A stretch of DNA of 57,550 nucleotides from Campylobacterales bacterium (GTDB lineage Bacteria > Campylobacterota > Campylobacteria > Campylobacterales > Hydrogenimonadaceae): the NCBI GenBank assembly GCA_027081015.1, contig JALWMA010000042.1, positions 1 to 57,550 of the forward strand, given 5' to 3'. Each line of letters starts with the position of its first letter. Position 1 is the stretch's first letter. A program made the translations under genes and the position numbers. The notes below the pieces were generated by a model, which worked only from the letters and a program-made list of their open reading frames with translations, had not been told where the DNA came from and did not search any database. Positions 26,541-36,733 of the stretch are shown here, piece after piece.

Positions 26541-26760
26541 ATAACCGGGTCGCGGAGCGGGCCGGAGCCGCGACTGAGCGGCGGGCCTGCTGCCGAGGCA
26601 AACCCAGTGTTAACGTAGCCGTTCGGGCTTTGCCCGTGCGGCGTAAAGGAATAACCGGGTCGCGGAGCGGGCCGGAGCCGCGACTGAGCGGCGGGCCTGC
26701 TGCCGAGGCAAACCCAGTGTTAACGTAGCCGTTCGGGCTTTGCCCGTGCGGCGTAAAGGA
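26541..26760 (+). repeat. Perfect 110-bp tandem duplication in the intergenic region
   Basis: 26541-26650 and 26651-26760 are identical base for base. Each unit begins ATAACCGGGTCGCGG and ends GCGGCGTAAAGGA, and contains a stem GTCGCGG...CCGCGAC and a stem-loop GCCGTTCGGGC-TTT-GCCCGTGCGGC. The unit end supplies AAAGGA as ribosome site for the NYN gene (ATG at 26766), so both copies carry a copy of that site. Confidence 0.95.
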
Positions 26761-26765
26761 ATAAG

Positions 26766-27506
26766 ATGGAACAGACACAAAAACTCGCAGTCCTGATAGA
26801 TGCCGACAATGCCCAGCCCTCGATTGTCGACGCCCTGCTCGCTGAGATTGCCAAATACGGTACTGCGAGTGTGAAGCGCATATACGGAGACTGGACTTCG
26901 CCGCAGCTAAAAGGGTGGAAAGAGGTACTGCTGACACACTCCATACAGCCCATTCAGCAGTTTGGATACACCAGCGGCAAAAACGCAACCGACAGCGCCA
27001 TGATAATAGATGCGATGGACCTGCTCTATACGGGCAACTTCGACGGCTTCTGCATCGTAAGCAGCGACAGTGACTTCACGAAACTTGCCGCACGCATCAG
27101 GGAGTCGGGTCTTACCGTCTACGGCTTCGGCGAGAAGAAGACCCCGACTCCGTTCGTATCGGCCTGTGACAAGTTTATATTTACCGAAGTTCTAAGAGCC
27201 GAAGAGGCGGGTGAAGAGACGGCGGCACCGATAAAAAGGCTTACCGCCGCAGAGCTCAAGCGCGACCGCAAACTGATACGACTTCTTAAAGATGCCGTAG
27301 ATGCGGCGAGCGACGAGAGCGGGTGGGCCCACCTCGGAGCCACGGGAAACATCATAGCGAAGCAGTCGCCGGAGTTCGATCCGCGCAACTACGGATACAA
27401 AAAGCTCGGCGAGCTCGTGAAAGCTACAGGCCTCTTCGATATAGAGGAGCAGGTTACCCACCGCGGTGCAAAGGCGGTTTACGTAAGAAACAGAAGAAGG
27501 AGATAG
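26766..27506 (+). CDS. NYN-domain (PIN-like) ribonuclease with C-terminal OST-HTH/LOTUS domain
   Basis: 246 residues. N-terminal NYN domain, about 1-145: acidic residues in LAVLIDADNAQPS, NATDSAMIIDAMDLLY and FCIVSSDSDFTKLA, the usual Asp set of this nuclease fold. C-terminal OST-HTH domain, about 165-244: LIRLLKDAVDAASDESGWAHLGATG and NYGYKKLGELVKATGLFDIE. This is the LabA/limkain-like layout, probably an RNA-binding RNase; substrate unknown. Lies between the tandem duplication and the convergent recO. Confidence 0.87.
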   Translation: MEQTQKLAVLIDADNAQPSIVDALLAEIAKYGTASVKRIYGDWTSPQLKGWKEVLLTHSIQPIQQFGYTSGKNATDSAMIIDAMDLLYTGNFDGFCIVSSDSDFTKLAARIRESGLTVYGFGEKKTPTPFVSACDKFIFTEVLRAEEAGEETAAPIKRLTAAELKRDRKLIRLLKDAVDAASDESGWAHLGATGNIIAKQSPEFDPRNYGYKKLGELVKATGLFDIEEQVTHRGAKAVYVRNRRRR

Positions 27507-27509
27507 AGC

Positions 27510-28127
27510 CTACAGCCCCTCGCACATCGTCAGCCACAGCAAATCGACCTCGTCGTCTTCGAGGGCGATCGTCGAGAGGGCTACGAACGCCTCCTTTATC
27601 TTTTTGGTCTCGAACTTGGCGGCTATGACGCAGTGGGGGTGTGCAGGGAGGTAGGCCCTTATAAGCGAGCACCGCTCATCGAGCTCCTTCCCGCAGGCGA
27701 AGCAGTAGTCCGGCATATGGAGCCGCCCCTCATGCCTCAAAAGCTCGAGGTAGGCCTCTACAGCGGCCCTTTTGGGGTTTTGGAGGTGCCAAACGGAGGC
27801 GTATCTCTCCAGTATGTCGAAGTAGAAAGGGCCCGGCAGATCGACATCCTTCAGATGCCTGTAGAGGAGGGTGACGAGGCTCTGCCAGACTCTCATGCGG
27901 TCGAGGTCGGCAAGCCAGGGGTATCCGAGGTGTGTTATGTTGCGGAGTTTGGGCATGAACCGGATAGAGTCCTTCTCTATCTCGAAGTCTATCTTGTAGC
28001 CGGCTGTCACGATGGGGTGACGGGCACCGTAGAAGCGGTAGAGGGTTTCGACCTTTTCTCTCGTGAGCAGGGATACCACGCTGTCTTCGTTCTTCGCTCT
28101 CTTGACGTCCAGAATGTATCCTTGCAC
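27510..28127 (-). CDS. recO: Recombination mediator RecO (epsilon-type, short)
   Basis: 205 residues, shorter than E. coli RecO. N-terminal OB-fold portion (QGYILDVKRAKNEDSVVSLLT), ETLYRFYGARHPIVTAGYKIDFEIE, then a helical part and a Cys motif (YCFACGKEL) in the region of the RecO zinc finger. Loads RecA with RecR on SSB-coated DNA. GTG start at 28127. Ends three bases from the NYN gene stop; convergent. Confidence 0.83.
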   Translation of the reverse strand: MQGYILDVKRAKNEDSVVSLLTREKVETLYRFYGARHPIVTAGYKIDFEIEKDSIRFMPKLRNITHLGYPWLADLDRMRVWQSLVTLLYRHLKDVDLPGPFYFDILERYASVWHLQNPKRAAVEAYLELLRHEGRLHMPDYCFACGKELDERCSLIRAYLPAHPHCVIAAKFETKKIKEAFVALSTIALEDDEVDLLWLTMCEGL

Positions 28128-28228
28128 GTTGAAACCCCGTCTTCAGGTAGTTGTAACCACTTTTTTTGTAAAATCGCTTAATTTTGGAATATTGTACCAA
28201 ACAGAACTGCGATAGAAAAGGGTTTGGA

Positions 28229-31200
28229 ATGGATTTATTGACAGGTTTTAAAGACAACTGCGGATTCGGCCTGGTTGCAAACATAGACAACCGCCCCAGC
28301 CATGCACTGCTCGAAGATGCCATTCACGCACTCGAGAGAATGATGCACCGCGGTGCGATAGCGGCCGACGGCAAGAGCGGGGACGGGAGCGGCCTGCTTC
28401 TTTCGATGCCGCGCAAGTTTATGGCCAAGGTGGCCAAAAAAGAGGGGATCGATCTACCGAAACAGTATGCGGTCGCCCAGATATTCTACAAAAAGAGCGA
28501 ACATCTGAAGATCTTCGAAGAGTACTGCACAAGAAACGATCTGCGTGTACTCTTCATGCGTGAAGTCCCTGTTAATACAGACGCCCTCGGCGAGCAGGCT
28601 CTGCAGACCCTGCCTTCGATGATGCAGGTCTTCGTCACTCCGAACTCTTTGATGGCCACCAAGCGTTTCGAAGCGCTCGTCTATCTCACTCGCAGGGAGG
28701 TGGAAAATGCCATCAGTGAGGACCCGGACTTCTATATTCCAAGCTTCTCCGACCGTGTGATCAGCTACAAAGGGCTGGTTATGCCGACACATATAAAAGA
28801 GTTCTACCCCGATCTGAACGATCCCGATTTCGAGATAAGCTTCTCGCTTTTCCACCAGCGCTTCTCCACCAATACGCTGCCGCAGTGGAGACTGGCTCAG
28901 CCCTTTAGGATGATAGCCCACAACGGCGAGATAAACTCGGTGGAGGCCAACAGGTTCAACGTCGTCGCGAAATGCGAATCGATCCGTTCGGAGGTCTTCA
29001 GCGACGAGGAGATGAAGAGGCTCCTCCCGCTTCTGCAGGAGGGCTCCAGCGACAGCGCCAGCCTCGACAACTTCTTCGAGTTCCTGCGTATTAACGGGAT
29101 GGATATATTCAAGGCGGTGAGGGCGGTAATTCCCGCACCGTGGCAGAACGCCCCGCACATGGATGCGAACCTCAGGGCCTTCTACGAGTATATGAGTACA
29201 TGTTTCGAAGCGTGGGACGGGCCTGCGGCGGTAAGCTACACCGACGGCCGCTATATAGGATGCGTGCTCGACAGGAACGGGCTGAGGCCGGCAAAATACA
29301 TAGTTACCAGGGACAGACGCCTGATAATCTCGAGCGAGTACGGCGTAATCGATCTCGAAGACGACAATGTCGTAGAGAGGGGAAGGCTGCAGTCTGGAGA
29401 GATGATCGGGCTCGACCTCAAATACGGCACCATTCTCAAAAACGATCAGATAAACGAGTATCTCAAAAACGCCAAGCCGTATGCGGAGTGGCTCAACGAC
29501 CAGATGGTCTATCTGCAGGAGTATGTAGAGAAGCCTTTCGACAACCTCGAAAGATACAACCTAGACCAGATGATAGAGAAGCAGCGATACTTCAACATCA
29601 CCCAGGAGGTGATCGACCAGATTATCGAGCCGATGGTAAAAGACGGCAAAGAGCCGACAGGCTCGATGGGTGACGACACTCCTATGGCCGCCTTTTCGAA
29701 TGTGCAGAGGAGCTTTACCGACTTTTTCAAGCAGAAGTTCGCGCAGGTCACCAACCCTCCGATCGACCCGATAAGGGAGAAGGTGGTGATGAGTATAAAC
29801 ACAGGATTCGGCGAGATACACAACATTCTCGACGAAGATCCCGACCACGCCCAGCGTCTTAAAACGACCTCCCCCATCCTCACCTTCGAAAAACTCGAGG
29901 TTCTCAGAAGTTTCGGAGACGAGAAGCACCCACGCTTCAAACCCTACTACAAAAACCGTACATACTCCACCGTTTACGAGGAGAATCTAAAGGGGAGCCT
30001 CGAAGACCTGGTCTACGACATCATAGAAGATGTGAAAAACGATGGAGTCAGGATCGTAATTCTCGACGACAGAGGAGTCGACGAGAGGCACAAGACCATC
30101 CCGATGGTGATGGCGGTGGGCCGACTGAACTATGCCCTTTTGGACGAGGGTGTCCGCCACCTCGTAAGCATTGTTTCGATAACCGGGGAGGTCATAGACT
30201 CCCACTCCACCGCATGCCTGCTCGCGTACGGGGCTTCGGCGGTCTACCCCTATATGCTCTATGCGACCGTATACAGGATGCTCTCGAAAAAGTCGCTGAC
30301 AGACTACGAGATGAGAAACGAGTTCAAAAAGGTGCACGGTGCCCTCGGTGCCGGAATCCTGAAGATCATGTCGAAGATGGGGATCTCGACGGTGGCTTCC
30401 TACCGCAACTCGGCACTTTTCGATGTTCTGGGGCTCTCTACCGATATCGTGGAGGACTGCTTCAGAAACTCTCATGCGCTCGTTCCGGGTCTCGGTTACA
30501 GCGATATAGAAGAGAGGATCGAGAAGTACCACAAAGACGCTTTCGAGCATGAGCACATGCGCAAACTCTTCCCGCTCAACGTTGGCGGCTTCTACAAGTA
30601 TGTAGACAGGGGAGAGTACCACGACTTCGCTCCCAATACGATGAAGGCGATTCGCCAGGCATCGATAACCGGGCGGCGCGAAGATTTCATGGTGCTCAAA
30701 AATATAGTCGAAAAGCGGGGCAAGAAGATGATCCGCGACTTCTTCGAACTCAAAAGCGACCGCAAACCGATACCCGTAGAGAAAGTGGAGCCTGTAGAGT
30801 CCATATTCAAGCGGTTCGCGAGTGCGGCGATGAGTCTGGGGTCGATCTCTCCGGAAGCGCACGAGAGTATCGCCGAGGCGATGAACCGAATAGGCGCCCA
30901 GTCCAACAGCGGGGAGGGCGGTGAAGACGCGTCGAGGTTCGGGACGATCAAAAACTCCAAAATAAAGCAGATAGCCTCCGGCCGTTTCGGGGTTACTCCG
31001 GCCTACCTGCGCAGCGCCGAGGAGATTCAGATAAAGATCGCCCAGGGTGCCAAGCCGGGAGAGGGCGGGCAGCTTCCCGGGCACAAGGTGACCGCCCTAA
31101 TCGCGCGACTTCGCCATACGATGCCGGGAGTTACCCTTATCTCTCCGCCGCCGCACCACGACATATACTCGATCGAGGATCTGGCCCAGCTCATTTTCGA

Positions 31201-32653
31201 CCTCAAGCAGGTCAACCCGGATGCCACCATTACGGTTAAGCTCGTATCTACGGCGGGCGTGGGGACGATCGCCGCAGGTGTGGCCAAAGCCTACGCGGAC
31301 AAGATAATAATCTCCGGAGGAGACGGCGGAACCGGAGCGGCCGCGCTCAGCTCCATCAAGTTCGCCGGAAACCCCTGGGAGATAGGTCTTTCGGAAGCGC
31401 ACAACGCACTCAAGGCGAACCACCTGAGACAGAATGTGCACCTGCAGACGGACGGAGGGCTCAAGACAGGCATAGACATAGTCAAAGCGGCGCTTCTTGG
31501 GGCGGAGAGTTACGCATTCGGTACCGGCGCACTTGCCATGGTCGGCTGCAAGATGCTCAGAATCTGCCATCTCAACCGCTGCAGCGTGGGTATCGCGACG
31601 CAGGAGCCGGTGCTCAGGGAGCACTACGAGGGCAATGTGGAGAGACTCGTGAACTACTTTACGCTGCTGGCCGAGGATGTGCGGGAGATCATGGCCTCAC
31701 TGGGTTATGAGAGGCTCGAAGATCTGATCGGAAGGAGCGATCTGCTGCAGGTTATAGAGGACGATTTCGCCGCCAAGTTCGACTTCAGCTCGATACTGAT
31801 GCGTCTTGATGGCCCCGATACCTGCCAGGTGGAGTCCAACGAGCCGTTCGACAGTAACGAATTCGAAAAAGAGCTCCTCAAAGAGATTTCACCCGCGATT
31901 CAAAACCCCAGCAACAGGATCGTCGTGAAGCGTGAAATATGCAACCTCAACAGAAGCTTCGGTGCCAGAATAAGCGGAGAGATAGCCAAATACTACGGTG
32001 ATGCGGGGCTCCCAGAAGATACTATAGATATCCGCCTAAAGGGCATAACAGGGCAGTCGCTCGGAGCATTTCTGATCGAAGGGGTGAGTCTGAGGGTAGA
32101 CGGTGTAGCCAACGACTATGTAGGCAAGGGTATGAACGGAGGGAAGATCATAGTCTCCCCCAGGACACAGGGAATGCAGTTCTCTGCCGCGGGGAACACC
32201 TGCCTCTACGGCGCCACGGGGGGTAAACTCTTTGTCGCCGGAAATGTCGGAGAGAGGTTCGCCGTCAGAAACTCCGGTGCGCTGGCGGTCGTAGAAGGAA
32301 CCGGAGACCACGCCTGCGAATATATGACCGGCGGAGTCGTAGTGATACTCGGCAGCACAGGTGTCAATTTCGGTGCAGGTATGACGGGAGGTCTCGCCTT
32401 CGTATACGATACCGAACACACTTTCGTGGAGAACATAAACCAGGAGCTGGTGGAGGCTCACAGGATAGACACCGACGATACGGACGAGGCGCGCCACTAC
32501 CTGAAGAAGCTTCTTAAAGAGTACTACAACGAAACCGGAAGCGAAAAGGCGAAGAGGATACTCGATAGTTTCCGAATGGAGATACGCAATTTCTGGATGG
32601 TAAGGCCCAAAGAGTTGCGGAAAGTACCGTTGAATCTGGATGAGGGAGAGTAA
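28229..32653 (+). CDS. gltB: Glutamate synthase (NADPH) large subunit
   Basis: 1474 residues. Makes glutamate from glutamine and 2-oxoglutarate. Start at 28229 (AAAAGGG site) puts the glutaminase Cys nucleophile at residue 11 in KDNCGFGL, after a ten-residue propeptide. Order: class II amidotransferase (about 11-400), central and FMN-binding domains with SGEGGEDASRF and GGDGGTGAAALSS, 3Fe-4S cysteines in MVGCKMLRICHLNRCSVG, and the C-terminal beta-helix with repeated GG motifs (GKGMNGGKIIV, YGATGGKLFVAGNVGERFAVRNSG). A 15-codon upstream extension is possible but unlikely. Divergent from recO; gltD follows. Confidence 0.97.
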   Translation: MDLLTGFKDNCGFGLVANIDNRPSHALLEDAIHALERMMHRGAIAADGKSGDGSGLLLSMPRKFMAKVAKKEGIDLPKQYAVAQIFYKKSEHLKIFEEYCTRNDLRVLFMREVPVNTDALGEQALQTLPSMMQVFVTPNSLMATKRFEALVYLTRREVENAISEDPDFYIPSFSDRVISYKGLVMPTHIKEFYPDLNDPDFEISFSLFHQRFSTNTLPQWRLAQPFRMIAHNGEINSVEANRFNVVAKCESIRSEVFSDEEMKRLLPLLQEGSSDSASLDNFFEFLRINGMDIFKAVRAVIPAPWQNAPHMDANLRAFYEYMSTCFEAWDGPAAVSYTDGRYIGCVLDRNGLRPAKYIVTRDRRLIISSEYGVIDLEDDNVVERGRLQSGEMIGLDLKYGTILKNDQINEYLKNAKPYAEWLNDQMVYLQEYVEKPFDNLERYNLDQMIEKQRYFNITQEVIDQIIEPMVKDGKEPTGSMGDDTPMAAFSNVQRSFTDFFKQKFAQVTNPPIDPIREKVVMSINTGFGEIHNILDEDPDHAQRLKTTSPILTFEKLEVLRSFGDEKHPRFKPYYKNRTYSTVYEENLKGSLEDLVYDIIEDVKNDGVRIVILDDRGVDERHKTIPMVMAVGRLNYALLDEGVRHLVSIVSITGEVIDSHSTACLLAYGASAVYPYMLYATVYRMLSKKSLTDYEMRNEFKKVHGALGAGILKIMSKMGISTVASYRNSALFDVLGLSTDIVEDCFRNSHALVPGLGYSDIEERIEKYHKDAFEHEHMRKLFPLNVGGFYKYVDRGEYHDFAPNTMKAIRQASITGRREDFMVLKNIVEKRGKKMIRDFFELKSDRKPIPVEKVEPVESIFKRFASAAMSLGSISPEAHESIAEAMNRIGAQSNSGEGGEDASRFGTIKNSKIKQIASGRFGVTPAYLRSAEEIQIKIAQGAKPGEGGQLPGHKVTALIARLRHTMPGVTLISPPPHHDIYSIEDLAQLIFDLKQVNPDATITVKLVSTAGVGTIAAGVAKAYADKIIISGGDGGTGAAALSSIKFAGNPWEIGLSEAHNALKANHLRQNVHLQTDGGLKTGIDIVKAALLGAESYAFGTGALAMVGCKMLRICHLNRCSVGIATQEPVLREHYEGNVERLVNYFTLLAEDVREIMASLGYERLEDLIGRSDLLQVIEDDFAAKFDFSSILMRLDGPDTCQVESNEPFDSNEFEKELLKEISPAIQNPSNRIVVKREICNLNRSFGARISGEIAKYYGDAGLPEDTIDIRLKGITGQSLGAFLIEGVSLRVDGVANDYVGKGMNGGKIIVSPRTQGMQFSAAGNTCLYGATGGKLFVAGNVGERFAVRNSGALAVVEGTGDHACEYMTGGVVVILGSTGVNFGAGMTGGLAFVYDTEHTFVENINQELVEAHRIDTDDTDEARHYLKKLLKEYYNETGSEKAKRILDSFRMEIRNFWMVRPKELRKVPLNLDEGE

Positions 32654-32654
32654 G

Positions 32655-34037
32655 ATGCAGAATTTTATTTTTGTCGAGAGAATCGACCCGAAAAAGCGCA
32701 ACGTCGTGGAGCGTATAAAGGATTTTCGGGAGATCTATGAGATATACAATCCGAGTGAAGCATCTTCTCAGTCGGAGCGCTGCATACAGTGCGGCGACCC
32801 ATACTGCCTGAACAAGTGTCCGCTGCACAACTTCATTCCGCACTGGCTCAAAGCGGTGGCCGACAAAGATCTGGAGCTGGCGTTCAACCTTTCGAACGAG
32901 CCCTCTCCCTTCCCGGAGATAATGGGGCGAATATGTCCGCACGACAGGCTTTGTGAAGGCGACTGTACGCTAAATGACGGATACGGTGCCGTTACGATAG
33001 GCCCCATCGAGACATTTATCAGCGAAACCGGTTTCAAAGCGGGCCTGACTCCGAAGTTCGCAGAGGAGAAGGTGGGTAAAAAGGTGGCCGTAATAGGCTC
33101 GGGACCCGCCGGACTCTCGGCGGCCACTTTCCTGCTTCGCGCAGGAATAGATGTGGAGATATTCGAGCGCGCCGATCGGCCCGGAGGTCTCCTGACATAC
33201 GGGATCCCCGGATTCAAACTCGACAAGAGCGTACTTTTCAGGCGAGTCAAGTGGATGGAAGAGGCCGGCTTGAAGATACACTACAACGTAGAGGTCGGGA
33301 AAGATCTGCCTTTCGACAGGCTTACGGAGCAGTTCGACGCCGTTTTCATAGGCATAGGAGCCACGAAACAGCGAAAGGCCGGCATACCGAACGAGAACGC
33401 CGAGGGGTGTATGCTTGCTATGGATCTTCTGGTCAATATTCAGAAGAAGAGTTTCGGTGACCCGTACGACAAGCGTGTCGATGTCAAGGACAAGCGTGTC
33501 GTCGTAATCGGGGGAGGGGATACGGCAATGGACTGTGTGCGTACCTCTCTTCGGGAAGGGGCGAGGAGCGTGCAGTGCCTCTACAGGCGTGACGCAAGAA
33601 ACATGCCCGGATCGCGGAAAGAGTACTACAACGCGAAAGAGGAGGGTGTGGAGTTCATATTCAACGCCTCTCCGAAGCAGGTTATCGTCAACGACGAGGG
33701 GCGCGTAGTGGGTGTAGAGATGCTCAAGACGGCCCTCGGGGAGCCTGACGAGAGCGGAAGACAGAGGCTCAAGGAGATCGAGGGAAGCGAATTCAGGGTC
33801 GATGCCGACGTAGTGATATTCGCTCTCGGCTTCTCACCCGTTCCGTACGAGTTTCTGTCGGCGAACGGAATCGAGACCAACGAGTGGGGCGGCATAGTGA
33901 TAGACGAAAACTTCGAAACGACGACAAAAGGGGTCTATGCCGGGGGCGACTGCCAAAGAGGTGCCGACCTTGTCGTAACGGCGGTATACGACGGGCGCGA
34001 GGCCGCGAAAGCGATAATAAAGAGACTTCTGGATTAG
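32655..34037 (+). CDS. gltD: Glutamate synthase (NADPH) small subunit
   Basis: 460 residues. Supplies electrons from NADPH to GltB. Cys clusters for 4Fe-4S centres: RCIQCGDPYCLNKCPLHNFIP near residue 40-55 and GRICPHDRLCEGDCTL near 95-110. FAD site VIGSGPAGLSAATFLLRAG, NADP site VVIGGGDTAMDCVRTSLREGA, and a final GVYAGGDCQRGADLVVTAV. ATG one base after the gltB stop. Confidence 0.96.
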   Translation: MQNFIFVERIDPKKRNVVERIKDFREIYEIYNPSEASSQSERCIQCGDPYCLNKCPLHNFIPHWLKAVADKDLELAFNLSNEPSPFPEIMGRICPHDRLCEGDCTLNDGYGAVTIGPIETFISETGFKAGLTPKFAEEKVGKKVAVIGSGPAGLSAATFLLRAGIDVEIFERADRPGGLLTYGIPGFKLDKSVLFRRVKWMEEAGLKIHYNVEVGKDLPFDRLTEQFDAVFIGIGATKQRKAGIPNENAEGCMLAMDLLVNIQKKSFGDPYDKRVDVKDKRVVVIGGGDTAMDCVRTSLREGARSVQCLYRRDARNMPGSRKEYYNAKEEGVEFIFNASPKQVIVNDEGRVVGVEMLKTALGEPDESGRQRLKEIEGSEFRVDADVVIFALGFSPVPYEFLSANGIETNEWGGIVIDENFETTTKGVYAGGDCQRGADLVVTAVYDGREAAKAIIKRLLD

Positions 34038-34039
34038 CG

Positions 34040-34765
34040 TTGACTCCTTTTGTAGAGGCGGCAGCAGGGGCCGCCCGGGAGATTTCCGACCGCCTCCTCG
34101 AAGGGTGGAGCCCGCACTACGCGAGACACTTCGAAATAGGTGCCGGAGGCGACAGGAGCGCCGGTATAGACCGGATGGCGGAGTCGGTCTATGTAGAGGC
34201 TCTCGGCCCTTTCGGTACCATCGACTCCGAAGAGTCCGGTATAATTGGCTCGGGAGAGGCCGTAATCGTTCTGGACCCGATCGACGGAAGCGACAACGCC
34301 CTTTCCGGTCTCCCCTATTTCGGCTCCTCCATAGCCCTCGAGCGTAACGGCAGGGTTGAAGAGGCCGTCATCGTGAACCTGGCAAACGGCGATCTGTTTT
34401 ACAGAAGCGGCGGCCGGCTTATGGCGGGAAAGATATCGGGCGGCCGGTTCGCACCCGTTGAGAGGCGTGAAGATTCGACCGTCGGGATTTTCGAAAAGGC
34501 GTATGCGTATCCCGGTCTTGCACGCCGTCTTAACGAGCGGAGCTTGAAGTTCCGTTCACCCGGGGCGGTAGCACTTTCGCTCGCCTATGCCCACTATGTA
34601 GAGTTCGTCATCTTTGCAGGTCCGAGGCGCCGCTACGATTTCGCCGCTGCGCTTTGGATGTGTGAAGAGCTTAACACTATAGAGACAGAGAACCTGCTGA
34701 TAGTTGCAAAAGATAGAGATAAAGCCGAGCTTTTGCACCGTCTGGCACTGCAAGATCAAGGATAG
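34040..34765 (+). CDS. Inositol monophosphatase-family phosphatase
   Basis: About 241 residues from a TTG at 34040, two bases after the gltD stop. Metal-binding motifs of the Mg-dependent, Li-sensitive phosphatase fold: SEESG (motif with Glu), VLDPIDGSDNALSGLPYFGSS (motif with Asp/Asp, about 76-95) and a C-terminal RRRYDFAAALWMCEE in place of the usual WD motif. Could be IMPase, CysQ-like nucleotidase or fructose-bisphosphatase; I cannot decide. Shorter than most (about 260). Confidence 0.8.
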   Translation: MTPFVEAAAGAAREISDRLLEGWSPHYARHFEIGAGGDRSAGIDRMAESVYVEALGPFGTIDSEESGIIGSGEAVIVLDPIDGSDNALSGLPYFGSSIALERNGRVEEAVIVNLANGDLFYRSGGRLMAGKISGGRFAPVERREDSTVGIFEKAYAYPGLARRLNERSLKFRSPGAVALSLAYAHYVEFVIFAGPRRRYDFAAALWMCEELNTIETENLLIVAKDRDKAELLHRLALQDQG

Positions 34766-34768
34766 AGC

Positions 34769-35620
34769 ATGAATTTCGGAAACATTTTCAAGAGTATTCG
34801 CAAAGAGCACCCTAAACCGGCGGAGGCACCGGCCCACTGGATAAAATGTCCAAAGTGCAACGCGCTAATGTACTACAAAGAGATCGAAGCCAACCACCAT
34901 GTCTGCCCTAAGTGCGGGTACCATATGCGGCTCTCGGCCGAGCAGCGCATCAAGCTTCTGGCCGATGAGGGGAGCTTTACGGAGCACGACAGCGGACTGG
35001 AGCCGGTAGACCCTCTCAAGTTTGTCGACAAGAAGAGTTACAAAAAGAGGCTCGAAGAGGCGAAAAAGAAGACGGGGCGTACATCGTCCGTAGTGAGCGG
35101 TTCGTGCACCATCGACTCTGAGCCGGTCGAGCTCGTCGTCTTCGACTTCGCATTTATGGGGGGAAGCCTAGGTTCGGTAGAGGGGGAGAAGATAGTCAGG
35201 GCTGTCGACAGGGCGCTCGAAAAGCGGTGCGGAGTCGTTATCGTCAGCGCGAGCGGCGGTGCGAGGATGCAGGAGAGCACCTACTCTCTGATGCAGATGG
35301 CAAAGACGAGCGCCGCTTTGGCAAAGCTCGATGAGGCGGGACTTCCCTTCATATCCATACTTACAGATCCCACGATGGGGGGAGTGAGCGCCTCATTCGC
35401 GATGCTTGGAGATATAATACTCGCCGAGCCCGATGCCCTTATAGGCTTTGCGGGACAGCGTGTGATAAAACAGACGATAGGCGCGGATCTGCCGGAGGGG
35501 TTTCAGAGGTCGGAGTTCCTGCTCGAGCACGGGCTTATAGACAAGGTTGTCCCGAGGCGCAACCTCAAAGAGAGTGTAGCGATACTTCTAAAGCTCTTCA
35601 ACAACAGAGGGAGAGGGTGA
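34769..35620 (+). CDS. accD: Acetyl-CoA carboxylase carboxyltransferase subunit beta
   Basis: 283 residues. Zinc ribbon with [26 protein letters not shown] parts near residues 27-52, then the crotonase-like carboxyltransferase core with [31 protein letters not shown] (oxyanion Gly-Gly) and [16 protein letters not shown]. Makes malonyl-CoA with AccA/B/C, encoded elsewhere. Three bases after the IMPase-like gene and overlapping thiE by GTGA. Confidence 0.96.
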   Translation: MNFGNIFKSIRKEHPKPAEAPAHWIKCPKCNALMYYKEIEANHHVCPKCGYHMRLSAEQRIKLLADEGSFTEHDSGLEPVDPLKFVDKKSYKKRLEEAKKKTGRTSSVVSGSCTIDSEPVELVVFDFAFMGGSLGSVEGEKIVRAVDRALEKRCGVVIVSASGGARMQESTYSLMQMAKTSAALAKLDEAGLPFISILTDPTMGGVSASFAMLGDIILAEPDALIGFAGQRVIKQTIGADLPEGFQRSEFLLEHGLIDKVVPRRNLKESVAILLKLFNNRGRG

Positions 35621-36183
35621 AGCTCTACGCCCTTCTGGATGAGGAGTCGCTGAAACGTCACGGCTGGAGCTTGGAGCGGTTCGTGCGGCGCGCATCCGGG
35701 CTGGGGGCCGAGATACTCCAGTACAGAAACAAGAGCGGCGACATCGAGTTTACGGCACGCAGGCTCGAAGAGCTTGTTTCGAGCTTTCCCGGAAGGGTGA
35801 TAGTAAACGACTATGCGGACCTCGCCGTTATCTGCGGCGGTGTACATCTGGGCCAGGAGGATCTGGCATGCTACGGAGATACTCCCCGCGAGGCGGTAGA
35901 GAAGATTCGCCAGGCGGTCGGCAAGGGGGGATGGATAGGCCTCTCTACCCATAACGAGACAGAGATAAACGAGGCGAACGGCCTCGAGATAGACTACATA
36001 GGGCTCGGTGCCTGCAGAGGCACGGAGACAAAGAGCGATGCGAACGTATTGGGAATAGAGAGGGTCTCGGCCCTCGCCGCGCTCTCTACCCATCCGGTAG
36101 CCGCCATTGGCGGTGTGAGGCTCGACGACGAGATACCCAATGCGGCCTATCGTGTAGTCGGAAGCGGACTCTATGAAGATTAA
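35617..36183 (+). CDS. thiE: Thiamine phosphate synthase (ThiE/TenI family)
   Basis: 188 residues, a little short (about 210 is usual). TIM-barrel with [10 protein letters not shown] (phosphate/HMP site), [34 protein letters not shown] and [18 protein letters not shown], then [11 protein letters not shown]. Couples HMP-PP and thiazole phosphate. GTG start inside the accD stop (GTGA). TenI-type enzymes look similar, so the exact reaction is likely but not certain. Confidence 0.82.
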   Translation: MKLYALLDEESLKRHGWSLERFVRRASGLGAEILQYRNKSGDIEFTARRLEELVSSFPGRVIVNDYADLAVICGGVHLGQEDLACYGDTPREAVEKIRQAVGKGGWIGLSTHNETEINEANGLEIDYIGLGACRGTETKSDANVLGIERVSALAALSTHPVAAIGGVRLDDEIPNAAYRVVGSGLYED

Positions 36184-36628
36184 CGTTGCGGCCATAGCGA
36201 AGCCGGAGAGGGACGCCTACACCCAGATATGCGACCGTTTCGCGAAGATGTCCGGCAGGTACGCCTCCGTAATCTCGAACGATATCTTCAGTTCGAAAGT
36301 GACCAGGGCGCAGGAGAGCGGTGCCCGGGAGGCGAAAAAGCTCTACTCGAAGCTTTTCGAACCTTGGATGAGAGGGTACAAGATTGCTCTCGATCCGGCC
36401 GGCAGGAGGGTGGATACCGAGAAGTTCTGCCGTCTCCTCGAAAACAGGAGCGAGGTGACATTCTTTCTCGGGGGAGCCTACGGCCACGACAGCGATTTTC
36501 TGAAGCGATGCGACGAGGTGGTCTCGCTCTCCGATCTGACCATGAGCCACAAAGTCGCGAAAGTGGTCCTGTTCGAACAGATATACCGTTCGCTCACGAT
36601 TCTGCACAACCATCCTTATCATAAGTAG
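36173..36628 (+). CDS. rlmH: 23S rRNA (pseudouridine1915-N3)-methyltransferase RlmH
   Basis: 151 residues, SPOUT methyltransferase. C-terminal knot: FFLGGAYGHD, SLSDLTMSHKVAKVVLFEQIYRS (conserved pattern) and the terminal HNHPYHK, where the Tyr-His-Lys end is the family hallmark. Overlaps thiE by 11 bases. Acts on helix 69 of 23S rRNA in 70S ribosomes. Confidence 0.93.
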   Translation: MKINVAAIAKPERDAYTQICDRFAKMSGRYASVISNDIFSSKVTRAQESGAREAKKLYSKLFEPWMRGYKIALDPAGRRVDTEKFCRLLENRSEVTFFLGGAYGHDSDFLKRCDEVVSLSDLTMSHKVAKVVLFEQIYRSLTILHNHPYHK

Positions 36629-36733
36629 GAAGATGCCGATATTTGAAGGAAGATGAACTGTCGAAACTCTCCCTATTTTGTAATTTAAGGGTATTTCGAT
36701 AGAATTCAATAATTTTTATGCAAGGAGCAGGGG

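Noticed and set aside
26541-26760. Tandem 110-bp units as the start of a CRISPR array or an attachment site
   Set aside because: Only two directly abutting units with no spacers, no cas genes, no tRNA or integrase nearby.
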